Assembly (NCBI GenBank): GCA_022813625.1
Contig: JAKLMB010000016.1
Coordinates: 558,001-622,000 of the forward strand
Length of the DNA stretch: 64,000 nucleotides
DNA from: Aaosphaeria pasadenensis
Lineage: Eukaryota; Ascomycota; Dothideomycetes; Pleosporales
Direction of reading: 5' to 3'
The notes beneath the pieces were generated by a model, which worked only from the letters and a program-made list of their open reading frames with translations, was not told the DNA's origin and searched no databases. The stretch's first letter is position 1, and each line of letters begins with the position of its first letter. The position numbers and the translations under genes were made by a program. Positions 13,388 to 23,525 of the stretch are shown here, piece by piece.

Positions 13388-14610
13388 TCCATATCACATC
13401 CTTCCCTTTGCTTCTTGGTAGTATTACATTCATCGGTTTCAAACGACAGTGCTCGTTCCTCCTGGAGTAGCAAGGTGTTTCTTTTTTCAATGGCAATTCC
13501 ACACAAGCATCAAATGACATTTTTCTCTTTATTCCCCGTAGGGCATGCGTGGTATTCGGGTGCCTAGGTCTTTTCCTTTTTCCATTTCTTTTCCGGCGGT
13601 GGAGGGCTCGAGCAATCGAGAGTGTGCGATCTGATCTACTGCGGCATTTTAGCGGTGCTTTCATCCTTGGGGGGCAAAGGCAGATGGGGAGTCCATACTC
13701 TATATAACCAGTAGTACTCGACTAGGAACTCCTCCCGATTTCCTTACACTACTAAATGGGGAGGAGGGGCTGTGTATTATAATTGTTCCTCACGCCCCAT
13801 AGGGATGAGTGTGAGATGGGGACGGAATAGATGAAGATGCTTTCTATGTGTGGTTGTTCTTTGCTGCGGTCTCTGTGAAATGGTGAAACTGTGAATCAGT
13901 GTTGGCTCTACAGACATGGTGTATGAACGTGAAGGCTGAGACCCTGTCGTGACGTTTATTTGTCTGTTGGATTGGCCTGGAAGGAGAGGTCCCTCAATAA
14001 TTGCAGTTTACATCTTCCGAGTATAAGTCAAGGAAACTGCGAACGGCATGCACTACTTGCAAATTACACAGAAGATCACACTCCTCTCAAAGTTTAAGCC
14101 TAGGTAATCCACCGATGTTGCTCTTTGCGTCTTCGGCATGCAAGAGAAATATGCATTTTATGTGGTGAATTTGATCTTGAAATGATGGCGACTGGTATTC
14201 ACATCGGCAAGCTGTCCAATCACCAGTTGAACTTGAATTGGGATGCTGGACTCAGCCTTCCCACAACTTCCTCAATCTCCTTCCGTCACGCTGAATTACC
14301 TCTCAATTACTCTGATATCCAGCATCTATTGATGTTAGAGTATCATTCAGGCACCCATCTTACGACAAGACTCCGCCTTTAGGGATCATCAGCAACATTC
14401 CTTACATCCCTCCTGGCATCGCGCAAGGCTGAGCTATTCTCTTGGGACACACTTAGGGTCGTATAAACTGTTAGTCTCAGTATTCATGATACGCTCCATA
14501 CATATAAACACAGCTTAAATCTTTGCTAACTCCATTTAGACTTCTAATTGTACTGGGCACACTTGTACGTCATTGTCACCCAGGTCGATAACGTGCATTT
14601 CGTCTACACG
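13388..14610. other. Intergenic: TOR 3' region and kinase promoter
   Basis: This 1.2-kb gap follows TOR. An open frame at 14125-14382 has no ATG at its beginning and no recognisable domain. A TATA-like string sits near 14500, about 110 bp upstream of the chosen kinase ATG. A possible 3' splice site (ctaac..tttag, ending near 14539) could belong to a 5'-UTR intron or an upstream exon of the kinase. Nothing else stands out. Confidence 0.5.
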
Positions 14611-15876
14611 ATGCAGAATCTTCGGAGATTCCTAGGGCAATCACCCTATCTTGAAATCACAAAAGGATCGGATCTACAACTAGATGAAGTCGATGCCAAG
14701 TCGCTCCCGTATCAACATATCAAGAACCTGGGTTCTGGAGGCAGTGCAATCGTGGAAAAGGTTCGGGATCTGAACACAGGGTTAGTGTATGCACGGAAGA
14801 CCTTCAGGAGCGTCTCTCATCGAGATCGTAAGAAGGTGCGAGAGCAGTTTCATAATGAAGTCAAGGTTATGCGCCGACTCTGCAGCCATCCACATACTAC
14901 GACACTGTTCGCAACGTACTCGACGAGCCGAGAGCTCGTTATTATTGTATCCCCTGTCGCGGATGGAGGCAATCTGGCAGATTTCCTGGAGAATTATCGA
15001 AACTGGGGGAACGCAGCGTCTCAGCTTAATCACAGTGCTGTTTTGAAGCGCGCATTTGTATGTCTTGCCTCGGGGTTAGCTTTCATGCATAGAGCAAGAA
15101 TACGACATAAAGACATCAAGCCAGAGAACATTTTAGTCCATGATGGAAACGTACTATATACGGACTTCGGAATATCGAGAGATTTCCTGCAAGCACGAAG
15201 CACTACGTGTGACAATCCAGGACCGTTCACTAGGCGATATTGCGCACCCGAAGTCGCGGATTGGGATGACCGGAACAGGTCTGCAGACATATTCTCTCTC
15301 GGATGCGTGTTCTTGGAGATTCTTGTTGCCCTCTTCCCTAGGATAGCACCTCCGAGCATACTAGAGGGCATATATCATGTCAATGTACAGGAGGGGCGTC
15401 TCCCCGGGCAACTCGAGTTTTCTAATGCGACACCTATGGTTCAAAGCACCTTTCGGCACCTGATATATGATATGCTGAGGATTGTTCCTGCATACCGTCC
15501 TTCTGCTTTAGAGGTCATGTGTGCGCTGATGCAGTCGGACTGGGGCAAAACGTACCAATGCCAGCTGTGCGCCAATTATCTACTAGCTTTTCAACGATTG
15601 CGATTGTTCAGAATGCCATCACACTTCTACGAATTTCCAAAGTATTACATCGTCTGGTTGGGTTTGTGTGTCATGTCTCCTTGGGTCTTAAAGGCTATCT
15701 TGAAGCCATGGAGTCAGGAGGTCACCAATATTTGCTTCTCAGTCATGTTTATAGCTCACGGAACTCTGTTATTCAAGGAACTCCGTTGTTTATGGAACTC
15801 TGTTGCTCAAAAGGGAGCGGAACTCCCCGAACCTCCAACCCTTTTTCTGGCATCCAAAAACTACTATGATAATTGA
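14611..15876 (+). CDS. Protein kinase with C-terminal hydrophobic segments
   Basis: This encodes a eukaryotic-type protein kinase of about 421 aa in one exon from the ATG at 14611. The kinase core is complete: glycine loop GSGGSAIVEKV, lysine in YARKTFR, catalytic loop HKDIKPENIL, Mg-binding TDFG, and CAPE in place of the usual APE. It should therefore be active. After the kinase domain come hydrophobic stretches around YIVWLGLCVMSPWVL and ICFSVMFIAHGTLLF that may be membrane segments. Such lineage-specific kinases are abundant in Pezizomycotina, and I cannot assign a pathway. The frame stays open upstream to 14548 without another ATG, and a splice acceptor near 14539 or 14583 could add an N-terminal exon. 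The fold is certain and the N-terminus is uncertain. Confidence 0.75.
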   Translation: MQNLRRFLGQSPYLEITKGSDLQLDEVDAKSLPYQHIKNLGSGGSAIVEKVRDLNTGLVYARKTFRSVSHRDRKKVREQFHNEVKVMRRLCSHPHTTTLFATYSTSRELVIIVSPVADGGNLADFLENYRNWGNAASQLNHSAVLKRAFVCLASGLAFMHRARIRHKDIKPENILVHDGNVLYTDFGISRDFLQARSTTCDNPGPFTRRYCAPEVADWDDRNRSADIFSLGCVFLEILVALFPRIAPPSILEGIYHVNVQEGRLPGQLEFSNATPMVQSTFRHLIYDMLRIVPAYRPSALEVMCALMQSDWGKTYQCQLCANYLLAFQRLRLFRMPSHFYEFPKYYIVWLGLCVMSPWVLKAILKPWSQEVTNICFSVMFIAHGTLLFKELRCLWNSVAQKGAELPEPPTLFLASKNYYDN

Positions 15877-17183
15877 ACAGCGAGCATGAATACATTGCTA
15901 GGGCACAAGTATTGGTAATATTATACATGTTCCAGCCCGTGTATAAACAAAATATCGTTTTGAGAATCGTAATAATGCCGATACCAAAATACAGAGCCAA
16001 CCTTCTTCACAGGTGTTCTACACCTACCGACTGTCTCTTCCAAACTCCTCTACCTGCCCAAAAACATCAACAAAAAAAAAGGAGAAACATACAACAGCCC
16101 GGATTCGCCACTGGTCACCCACGTGGCTACTAGCAGGCCGGTCAGGAGCTTAGATATGGAAGATCGGACGGGGTTCCTCGCTTTCTCAGGCCTTTGGTCG
16201 TATGTGCTGGGTTTGACGGGTAGAGTGGGTGGTATTGTTGGAGGAATTTGATGTTGGGGTGCCTTTCTCTATGGTAGAAGGTTCCTACGGGCAGGGATTT
16301 GGCTTTGGAGACCTATGCTGCAAATCTGGCTTGTACCAGATATGTATACTTCACAAAGTATCGTTGTGTTCGCGATGTAGACCAGAAATCAGGAACATCT
16401 CCATCGACGTAGAATTCGACATTCGTAGGGGATGGATAAGTCGGTGCTTTTGTATCGATATTTGACGTCCTCTGGTTGACCTTTTTCACAGCCCGCCTTA
16501 GATGGATCGTCTCTACCTATCTCGCATTGAACGTAAAAGTTGTACTTATGCATAGTTGTGCACTTTTTACTGATTGTATTCGCGCTCGATTAGATATTTG
16601 GAGACGATGTAAAAGACGATTCATGTCAGTGTTCGCTCACTATAGTTGCTGTGTCCAATCCGCACGTAATGCACTTGTAGTTAATGGGTCCCCACAAAAC
16701 GACTATTCTGCCGCCTCGCTTAACGGGACACTAAGGCACGGGACGGGGGAGCTGTTTCTTTGCATTGGCGGACGGGAATGTAGCATTTGGATGGATCATG
16801 CCTACAGTGTAGATATTGTTTGGGGCTGATGAAAAAGAACAGAGTTTCTTGACATCACAAGACAAGAGGAGAAGTTGCTATGGGTTAGAAAGCTGTATGA
16901 ATACTCGATAGTACATGTTTACATGCGTGTTTGCGTGTGGGAAGCGGCCGAGCCTTTATCTATTCGTATATGTATGACATTCCAAAGGTGTATGAGTTTG
17001 TGTGTGAGTGAGAGGGAGAAGGAGGGAGGAGGGCCCCTAACGGCCTTCGATTCAGCCCAAAGGAAAAAGGAGTCAGCCTGAAAGTAATCTCGCGGGCGAC
17101 GACACAAAGTACAAAGAGGAAGAGATATGATCAAGGTATCAAAAAGACGATGATGGTGATGACGGTGATGATGATTTGAGGGT
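15877..17183. other. Intergenic, convergent gene ends
   Basis: This 1.3-kb gap lies between the kinase stop and the LSC2 stop on the other strand. Open frames at 16229-16465 and 16476-16829 lack proper ATG starts or domain signatures. The last 100 bp, including a GATGGTGATGACGGTGATGA-type run at 17147-17176, are probably the LSC2 3' UTR. Confidence 0.5.
17147..17176. repeat. Imperfect GAT/GGT trinucleotide run
   Basis: A 30-bp imperfect run of GATGRT units lies just past the LSC2 stop codon, on the 3' UTR side. It is a simple low-complexity repeat. Confidence 0.7.
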
Positions 17184-18882
17184 TTAGATACCGAGAGTGA
17201 ACTCGACGCCAACGTCAATGTCACGGGCCATCTTGACAACCTTGGAGAACTGCACCGACTTCTCGGCCGCGGACTGGAGGTCGTCGATGGAGAAGATCTT
17301 GAGGCCGGACTCGTTGAGCTGGAGATGGGGAAAGGTTCATAAGTTAGCTTCATTGCACACGAAAATAGATCGGGGCTCCGGAGTAGCCCGAGATGGTAGA
17401 TGATGGTACTCACCAATTGGTGTGCCTGCTCCATGTTGGTACCCTGCAACCTAGCAATGATGGGGATTCTCAAGTTCATGCTCTCAACGACGGAAATCAG
17501 TCCCTTAGCGATGGCGTCACACCTGACGATACCTCCAAAGATGTTGACGAAGATAGCAGTGACCTTGGGGTCGCTAGTGATGAGCTCAAAGGCCTGCTTG
17601 ATGGCCTCGGGGGTGGCACCTCCACCAACATCCAAGAAGTTGGCTGGGTTACCACCGTTGAGCTTGATGATATCCATAGTAGCCATAGCCAAACCAGCAC
17701 CATTGACAAGGCAGCCAATGTCACCGTCAAGCTTGATGAAGTTCAAGCCCCACTCGCCGGCCTTGACCTCATCAGCATCCTCCTGGGAAACATCCCTCCA
17801 GTCGAAAACCTCCTTCTGGCGGAAATCGGCGTTGTCATCGAAGTTGAGCTTAGCATCCATAGCGAGAACCTGGTGGTCGGTGGTCTCGGAGAGAGGGTTG
17901 ATCTCGATCTGGGTGGCATCACGCTCCATGAAGACCTTATAGAGCTTCTGGATGGTATCCTTGGCGTCCTCGATGCATTGCTCGGAGAATCCAAGCTCGG
18001 TGGCGATGTTGCGTGCGATTTCGTCGGTAACGCCGGTGTGGATGTCAATTGGTGTGGTGATGATGGCCTCGGGGTGCTCCTTGGCTACGGCCTCGATGTC
18101 CATGCCACCTTGCGACGAGGCGACAATGACGGGTCCTTGTGAGGCACGGTCCATAAGAACAGCGAGGTAGAACTCGCGGCGAGCAAACTTGCGCTCGACA
18201 ATGTAGACAGCGTTGCAGAGACGTCCAGCGGCTCCAGTTTGCTTGGTGATGAGCTTGTGACCGATCATTTGGTCTGCGAGAATCGAGGCTTCCCGGGGTC
18301 TACGGGTACTGTTAGTCGCAACCAATTTTCATGCTGAGCGGCTACCATACGAGTAGACAACTCTGACACCGCCCTTGAAGCCGTTGTCGAAAGTTCCCTT
18401 TCCACGACCTCCGGCAAGGACTTGTGCCTTGATAACCATGTCGTCACCGCCTTTGTGTCCGTTAGTTCGGAGTGCTCCGTATAAACTCTTGCAGAGGGCA
18501 TTGTGGCATACTGATCGACTTGGCTACTTTCTCTGCTTCCGCTGCGTTGGTGGCGACATCACCAGCGGGGACACCAATGCCGTACTGAATTGTGTGGTCA
18601 GTCGAATTCTCTGCGGCCTCGGTAATGTATGGTTGTTCGGGAGGGCAGCTGTACCGTCTTGAGGAGGTTCGCGGACCTGTACTCATGGATAGCAAGAGTT
18701 CTGCTCTGCTGGATCACTGATCGCTTCAGTGGGGTCTCCTACGAATTGTCAATTTTTTCGATCTCAATTGCATGCAGACTGGCGTCAGAGGCGCCACAGT
18801 GAGCGTTCTGGCGGGAATTGCAACGTACAGCGACAGCGCGGAGAGCGCTCGCGAGCGGCCGGGATCGTGCAAGCTTGTACAT
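17184..18882 (-). CDS. LSC2: Succinyl-CoA ligase beta subunit, mitochondrial
   Basis: This is the TCA-cycle enzyme subunit that makes ATP or GTP from succinyl-CoA in the mitochondrial matrix. Six exons on the minus strand join in phase: 18829-18882, 18655-18738, 18512-18584, 18351-18450, 17414-18299 and 17184-17318, giving 443 aa. The N-terminus (MYKLARSRPLASALRAVA) is basic and Arg-rich, like a mitochondrial presequence. The conserved parts follow: HEYRSANLL, VIKAQVLAGGRGKGTF (ATP-grasp), VYSPREA, LVNGAGLAMATMDI and VNIFGGIVRCD, the ligase phosphohistidine-interaction region. Four short introns crowd the first 530 bp. A 249-codon open frame on the opposite strand inside the large exon is a composition shadow. 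It is divergent from the small gene at 19155, 272 bp away. Confidence 0.95.
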
Positions 18883-19154
18883 GTTGTCTGCGGAACAGAC
18901 AAACAGAAAGCAGGATGAGGGGGTGACTTGGGAGGATGAGGGTGGATGTAGAAGCTTGATGATATCGTTCCTCAGAGGTCGCAGGTTGGTTGCGGAGGTG
19001 TTGTGCCAAGCCCGTTCGCACCCAAACGATTAGCTTGATTAGCCTCGAAAATGTCTCAACTCTACTATATATTATCGCTCGCATTAATATGCACCTCGGC
19101 CCAAACGGCTTTGTTAGTATTATCGGAGGAACGACCGAAGGGAAATTCAGCACA

Positions 19155-19876
19155 ATGTCAAAAAGGAATAACGAAGGCGATGTGTTGTTCAATAAGGTCA
19201 ATCTGGCATTGGCCAAACACCAAAAGTCACTGGCAGCCATGCTAGGGTCCATGCCAGAAGAACCTAATGTGGAAAAGTTAAAGGCGGAAGAAGAGCGAGC
19301 GGAACTAGAAGACAGAGAATCGGGATTCGAACAGTACGCTCCCGGTCATTATCGTGTATAAACATACATTGTACCTGACAATTGACTAGGCTTGGCGTCG
19401 GAGGGAAGATTCCAAAAGACGTTGCGGATGGTAGTTTTACGCGTCGCACTCTGACGTCAAATGACAAGCTCCTACAGCAGCTTATGGGAAAGAGGGCTGC
19501 TAAGGCGCACATTGCTGCCAAACAAGCACCGAAAACCAATCTCAATACTCAAAAGAATCCAGCCAGATATCTTAAGAAAGAGGATAGTGAGGACGAAGAC
19601 GAGGGCAGAGCAGCACATTTCAAATCCAAGAGGGCAAAAACAATACCAGTGTCTTCAGAAACGCCAGATGCGAACGAGCTTTCAGAAGGAGTGACCTCGC
19701 CAGCGAACCAGACAGTGGCTCAGCAGGATGATCGGGCCACGTCCGATGACGACGTTGAAGCACTCAAGCCGAAGCCGAAACCTCGAAAAGCTGTGTCTAG
19801 GCCGGGTAGCTATCTCGATGAGATTCTGAACCAAAGATCCAAGAAGAAGAACAAAAAGAGCACAGGCGGAGATTGA
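19155..19876 (+). CDS. Small DUF3245-like fungal protein, likely nuclear
   Basis: This encodes a protein of roughly 220 aa with an acidic/charged N-terminal helix (FNKVNLALAKHQKSLAAMLG), a central block (FTRRTLTSNDKLLQQLMGKRAAKAH) and a Lys/Glu-rich tail ending SKKKNKKST, which suggests the nucleus or nucleolus. It resembles the DUF3245 family of fungal proteins of unknown role; that call is from memory of the pattern and is tentative. The second exon clearly begins near 19390-19404, but the obvious acceptor TAG at 19387-19389 does not phase with any GT donor in exon 1. A phase-consistent model uses 19155-19353 and 19404-19876. The intron boundaries are therefore unsettled. It shares a 272-bp divergent promoter with LSC2. 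Confidence 0.65.
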
Positions 19877-20050
19877 TGGATTTTTTGTAAAATATTTTGG
19901 ATTGGTTATTGATAATCTTTTGCTGAATGGGCATCTATACGCGAAACCTTTACTCAAGATTCTTTGCGACGGCTACCATCCGGGGTTGTATATACAGTTG
20001 AGGAACCATGGTTCATTTAATCTTTTTCATCATCACGTCTGACACTGGCT

Positions 20051-21356
20051 CTATTCCCTGACAATCAAACTTGCCATTCCCATTCCCGTACCGATGCACT
20101 TGCTAATGACGCCGACTTGCTCGCCACTTCGTCCTAGCTCATTAAGCAAGGTTGCCAACATTCTTCCACTTGTTGCTCCGAGAGGATGGCCCAATGCAAT
20201 GGCACCGCCATTTGGATTGACTTTGTCCATGCGGCCCTCCAAACCGAGCGTCCGGATGCAGTGAAGCGCCTGGCTTGCGAAAGCCTCGTTGATCTCCCAA
20301 ATTCCAACATCGTCGGTGGTGATGCCAGTATATTCGAGAAGCTTGGGAATTGCTAGAGCTGGTCCGATGCCCATCTCGTCGGGCTTGCAACCAACAACTT
20401 GTGTCCCGGCCCATTTGCCAATGATCTGGTCGGTCAATCCGAGAGTGGCCGCGGTGGAACGGCGCATCATCAGCGCTGCTGATGCACCATCCGAGACTTG
20501 AGAGCTGTTTCCGGCAGTGCTGGCACCATCGGGTTTGAAGGCTGGCTTCATAGCGGAGAGCTTCTCAATGGTTGTGTTGGCTCGGATACCATCATCTTTT
20601 GTTACGGTTATTTCCTTGACATCCTCTGGAACCTCTGGGTCAATCCAGCGTGTCGTCACCGGAACGATTTCCGCATCGAAAACTCCGGATGCTTGAGCTT
20701 TGGCAGCCCGCTGTTGTGATTGAGCGGCGAGCGCATCCTGGTCTGCTCGGCTGACGCCATATCGCTCCGCGACATTCTCGCTTGTGATTCCCATGTTCAT
20801 TATACAATCTCTTGCGTCTTTGACAGGGCTGTCCTTCAGTTCAGGCCAGAGCTCTGTTGGAATTGCTCGGCTTCCATAGTTCCTCGTCATGCTCTCCATA
20901 CCTCCCGCTATTCCGACATCGATCTGGCCCACCGCAATCGAGTTCGCTATTGATGTAATGGCGGAGAGACCCGAGGCACAGGCACGGTTTACGGTACTGA
21001 AGGAAGTCGTGGTAGGTATTCCGATGTGATTTGCCGCCATACGGCCAGCCTTGGATCCACCCAGTTCTGCAAGAACGGTTCCGACGCATACATCGTCTAT
21101 CTTTGCGGGGTCGAGGTTGGGGAATCGGGTGATGGTAGCTTTGAGAACCTGCCAAACAGACAAGAAATTAGTACTCTGTGCAGAATGAACATGAGATTGA
21201 TAGACGTACTGCACCAAGCAACTCGTGATCGTATGCATCCCGCAATCCACCCTTCTTCGCTCGCGTTATAGGCGTTCGAAGTGCGGAGAGGAATACCACA
21301 TCGTTGGGGTTCTTCTGGAGGATGTTCTTGATACCTTTCTGTACGAAACCCGCCAT
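20051..21356 (-). CDS. 3-ketoacyl-CoA thiolase / acetyl-CoA acyltransferase
   Basis: This thiolase cleaves 3-ketoacyl-CoA with CoA in beta-oxidation, or interconverts acetoacetyl-CoA. The exons are 21210-21356 and 20051-21148, giving 414 aa. The nucleophilic cysteine is Cys106 in NRACASG. The NEAFA, GGAIALGHPLGA and CIGTGMG motifs carry the catalytic His and second Cys. The N-terminus (KNPNDVVFLSALRTPITRAKKGG) is of the fungal thiolase I/Kat1 kind. I see neither a PTS1 (the end is LIVRE) nor a clear PTS2, so peroxisomal targeting is not evident. An in-frame ATG 39 bases upstream would add 13 residues without creating a PTS2. A CACGTG at 21607-21612 and a TATA run at 21661-21670 lie upstream on the gene's own side. 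Confidence 0.9.
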
Positions 21357-21948
21357 TTTCCCAAGTTGAAGATGTTCAGTAGTAAACAACGCCAATTGAA
21401 GGAACGGATAGCATTAATATGTGAAGAAAGGTCGGAAAAGGCCAAAAGGTTGCGGATAAAGATGGAGAATGCATGGTGTTCGAAGCGAACTAAAGCTTGA
21501 GCTCGAGGCAGAGGGACGGAGAAGAGTTTCGGCAAGTTGATGCGGTTAAGGGCTCGACCGGATGTGACATTATCCACAGAGGGATTCCGGGTACAATGCG
21601 GAGTATCACGTGGGCTAACCTCCGGAATGCGGATAAGTCTCGGTTAACCCCATCTGGATGTATATATATAGGTTCTCATCTTGAGCCTCAGATTATTGGA
21701 AATGTGATGTCTCGGGATATATTTGATTGGATTTAATCCAAAATGATTTCTGAACAAACAAAAAGTGATTCCTCAATGTCGTAGAGGTATTGGCCTAGGA
21801 ATCACCACCATCTAAACCTTTTGGCCGACGCATCAAAGACAGGTCGCATGCCAATATCTTTTCAGCACGGCATTCTGCACGCTTCCTCACATTATTGCAT
21901 TCGCGCTATGTGTAGGAAAATGAAGTACTAGATTCAGGGAGCAGACGC
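21357..21948. promoter_or_regulatory. Upstream region of thiolase, NTF2 3' region
   Basis: The gap holds a CACGTG palindrome at 21607-21612 and a perfect TA run (TATATATATA) at 21661-21670, about 250 and 305 bp upstream of the thiolase ATG. The remainder toward 21948 is the NTF2 3' region. No gene is visible. Confidence 0.4.
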
Positions 21949-22672
21949 TCATGCAGCGGGATAGACGAGTCGGAAAAGGTCGTTGAAGACGAACCATTGG
22001 CCGTTGCCATCCTTCTTGAGCTGGAAAGTTTGGGTGAAGCTCATGGGCTTCTCCTGACCATCCACCTATTGTACCATGAGTGATCCAGGAGCGTGCAAAG
22101 AGTCCAGGGCAATCAACTTACCTGCAATGCTCCAGTAACCAAAAGCAAGATGCCAGCGCCTGACTCGTCCGCGGGTTGAGCGTCGATGGTATCGGTACGG
22201 TGCACTACCTGCTGGAAGGGCAAGTTCTATGACCGTTAGTTATCTCCAGGCATCTCAGTACCGCACAGAAGCTTACCTGGAGTTTCTCAACGATACCAGC
22301 TGTACCCATCACTGGCTGTTGCTCGAATGTGAGCATCGAGGTGTCGCGCTATAGCACCTAGCATCAGCATATCTTTATTGCCTTGTCCAATCATCCAATA
22401 TACTCACGTAGAGAGCAGCGAGGTTCGCGCGGTTTTCATCGAAGGTCTTGTAGTAGAACTCAACGAATTGCTCTGAACACACGGGTCAACATTTGGATAT
22501 CTCAGGTTTGCCGTCTTATGGGACAGAAGGTTTGGAGCAAGCGGCTATTAAATAGTAATCATAGAAGGGTAACGTACTGCCAATAGTTTCGAACTCTGAA
22601 TGTCTGTTAGCAAAAATTGCGCACTGTTTATGTTTATGGAGCGGGGTCGGTCGCAACAAACATACCGGCCAT
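21949..22672 (-). CDS. NTF2: Nuclear transport factor 2
   Basis: Ntf2 imports Ran-GDP into the nucleus and binds FxFG nucleoporins. Six very small exons on the minus strand splice in phase: 22666-22672, 22578-22595, 22408-22472, 22277-22348, 22122-22226 and 21949-22065, giving 127 aa. The first exon codes only two residues plus one base. The product reads EFETIGKQFVEFYYKTFDENR, then LTFEQQPVMGTAGIVEKL, ending WFVFNDLFRLVYPAA, the classic NTF2 fold of the usual length of about 125 aa. No single exon exceeds 120 bp, so plain ORF scanning misses the gene. Neighbours on the same strand are the thiolase and the GRE2-like reductase, with no evident functional link. Confidence 0.95.
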
Positions 22673-23525
22673 TTTGATCGCGTGGAAACAGAAGACTTGG
22701 ATAGAAAAGGTATATGGCTTTTGGCGAATGCACACTCGTGAGAGCTTGTATTGGAAGGCGATTGACTCGACGGGATGTCTGTTTGAAGAAGTGCAGGAGG
22801 TGGGTTTGTAGCGCAGTGCCTGACGTGCTGGCTTGGTGAGGGACGAGGAACCCGGATGGTGGGGCAGCACTACGGCCGGTGAATCTGTTACACCGCGCCG
22901 TTGGCCAGAGCTTTTCGAGTTTCTTCTTCTCCAAACGCGTTCCTTCTTTCCTTCTTTTTTCACACCTGTTAATTGTAATTGCGATTGCAGTTGCACCGCA
23001 AAGCCACTATAGCCTATAACGTGCTACGATCACTACCGATATGTTTTGATCCGAATCATCAGCATTTAAGCAGCGAATGGTGGCAAACTACAGGTTCAGT
23101 AATGTAAGTACACATTCTCTTTGCTCGCATTTTTAATGATGATCAACTCTTCAAACGATAACTTCCGAGTCTTCGACAATGAAGTATCAAACCAAGTTCA
23201 AGCTCAACAATCTGATTCACTCCTTGCAACCCTTACTTTACATTTCCAGAGGATGCATTGAAGACAGGTGCTAACTACCATGTCTTAGATGTATTCAATT
23301 CCAATATCATCAAAAGTTGATCATAGTCGAACATTCAATATAAATCTTATCTCTCCATCATATTCCGCTTTGCATTACTTTAATCCCTGCATGCAACATT
23401 GAGTACCTTCAATCACGATCGCCCATCGATGGTTGAAGGGCCATGGACACATCTTAGGCGTAGCTAGCAAGATTTGAGGAATGTCTATGACTCCGTCACT
23501 TTCAATTGATTTGTTTAGCTACTCG
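22673..23525. other. Intergenic: NTF2 promoter
   Basis: This 0.85-kb, rather AT-rich gap holds the NTF2 upstream region and the 3' region of the reductase gene. Open frames here (for example 22548-22934 on the minus strand) lie over the NTF2 5' end and have no domain. Nothing else is visible. Confidence 0.5.

Noticed and set aside
14125..14382. 85-codon frame upstream of the kinase
   Set aside because: It has no ATG-led conserved start, no domain, and composition like the flanking intergenic DNA.
17393..18142. 249-codon open frame antisense to LSC2
   Set aside because: It lies wholly opposite a conserved exon. Its Asp/Gly/Leu/Val-rich translation mirrors the codon composition of LSC2 and has no domain.
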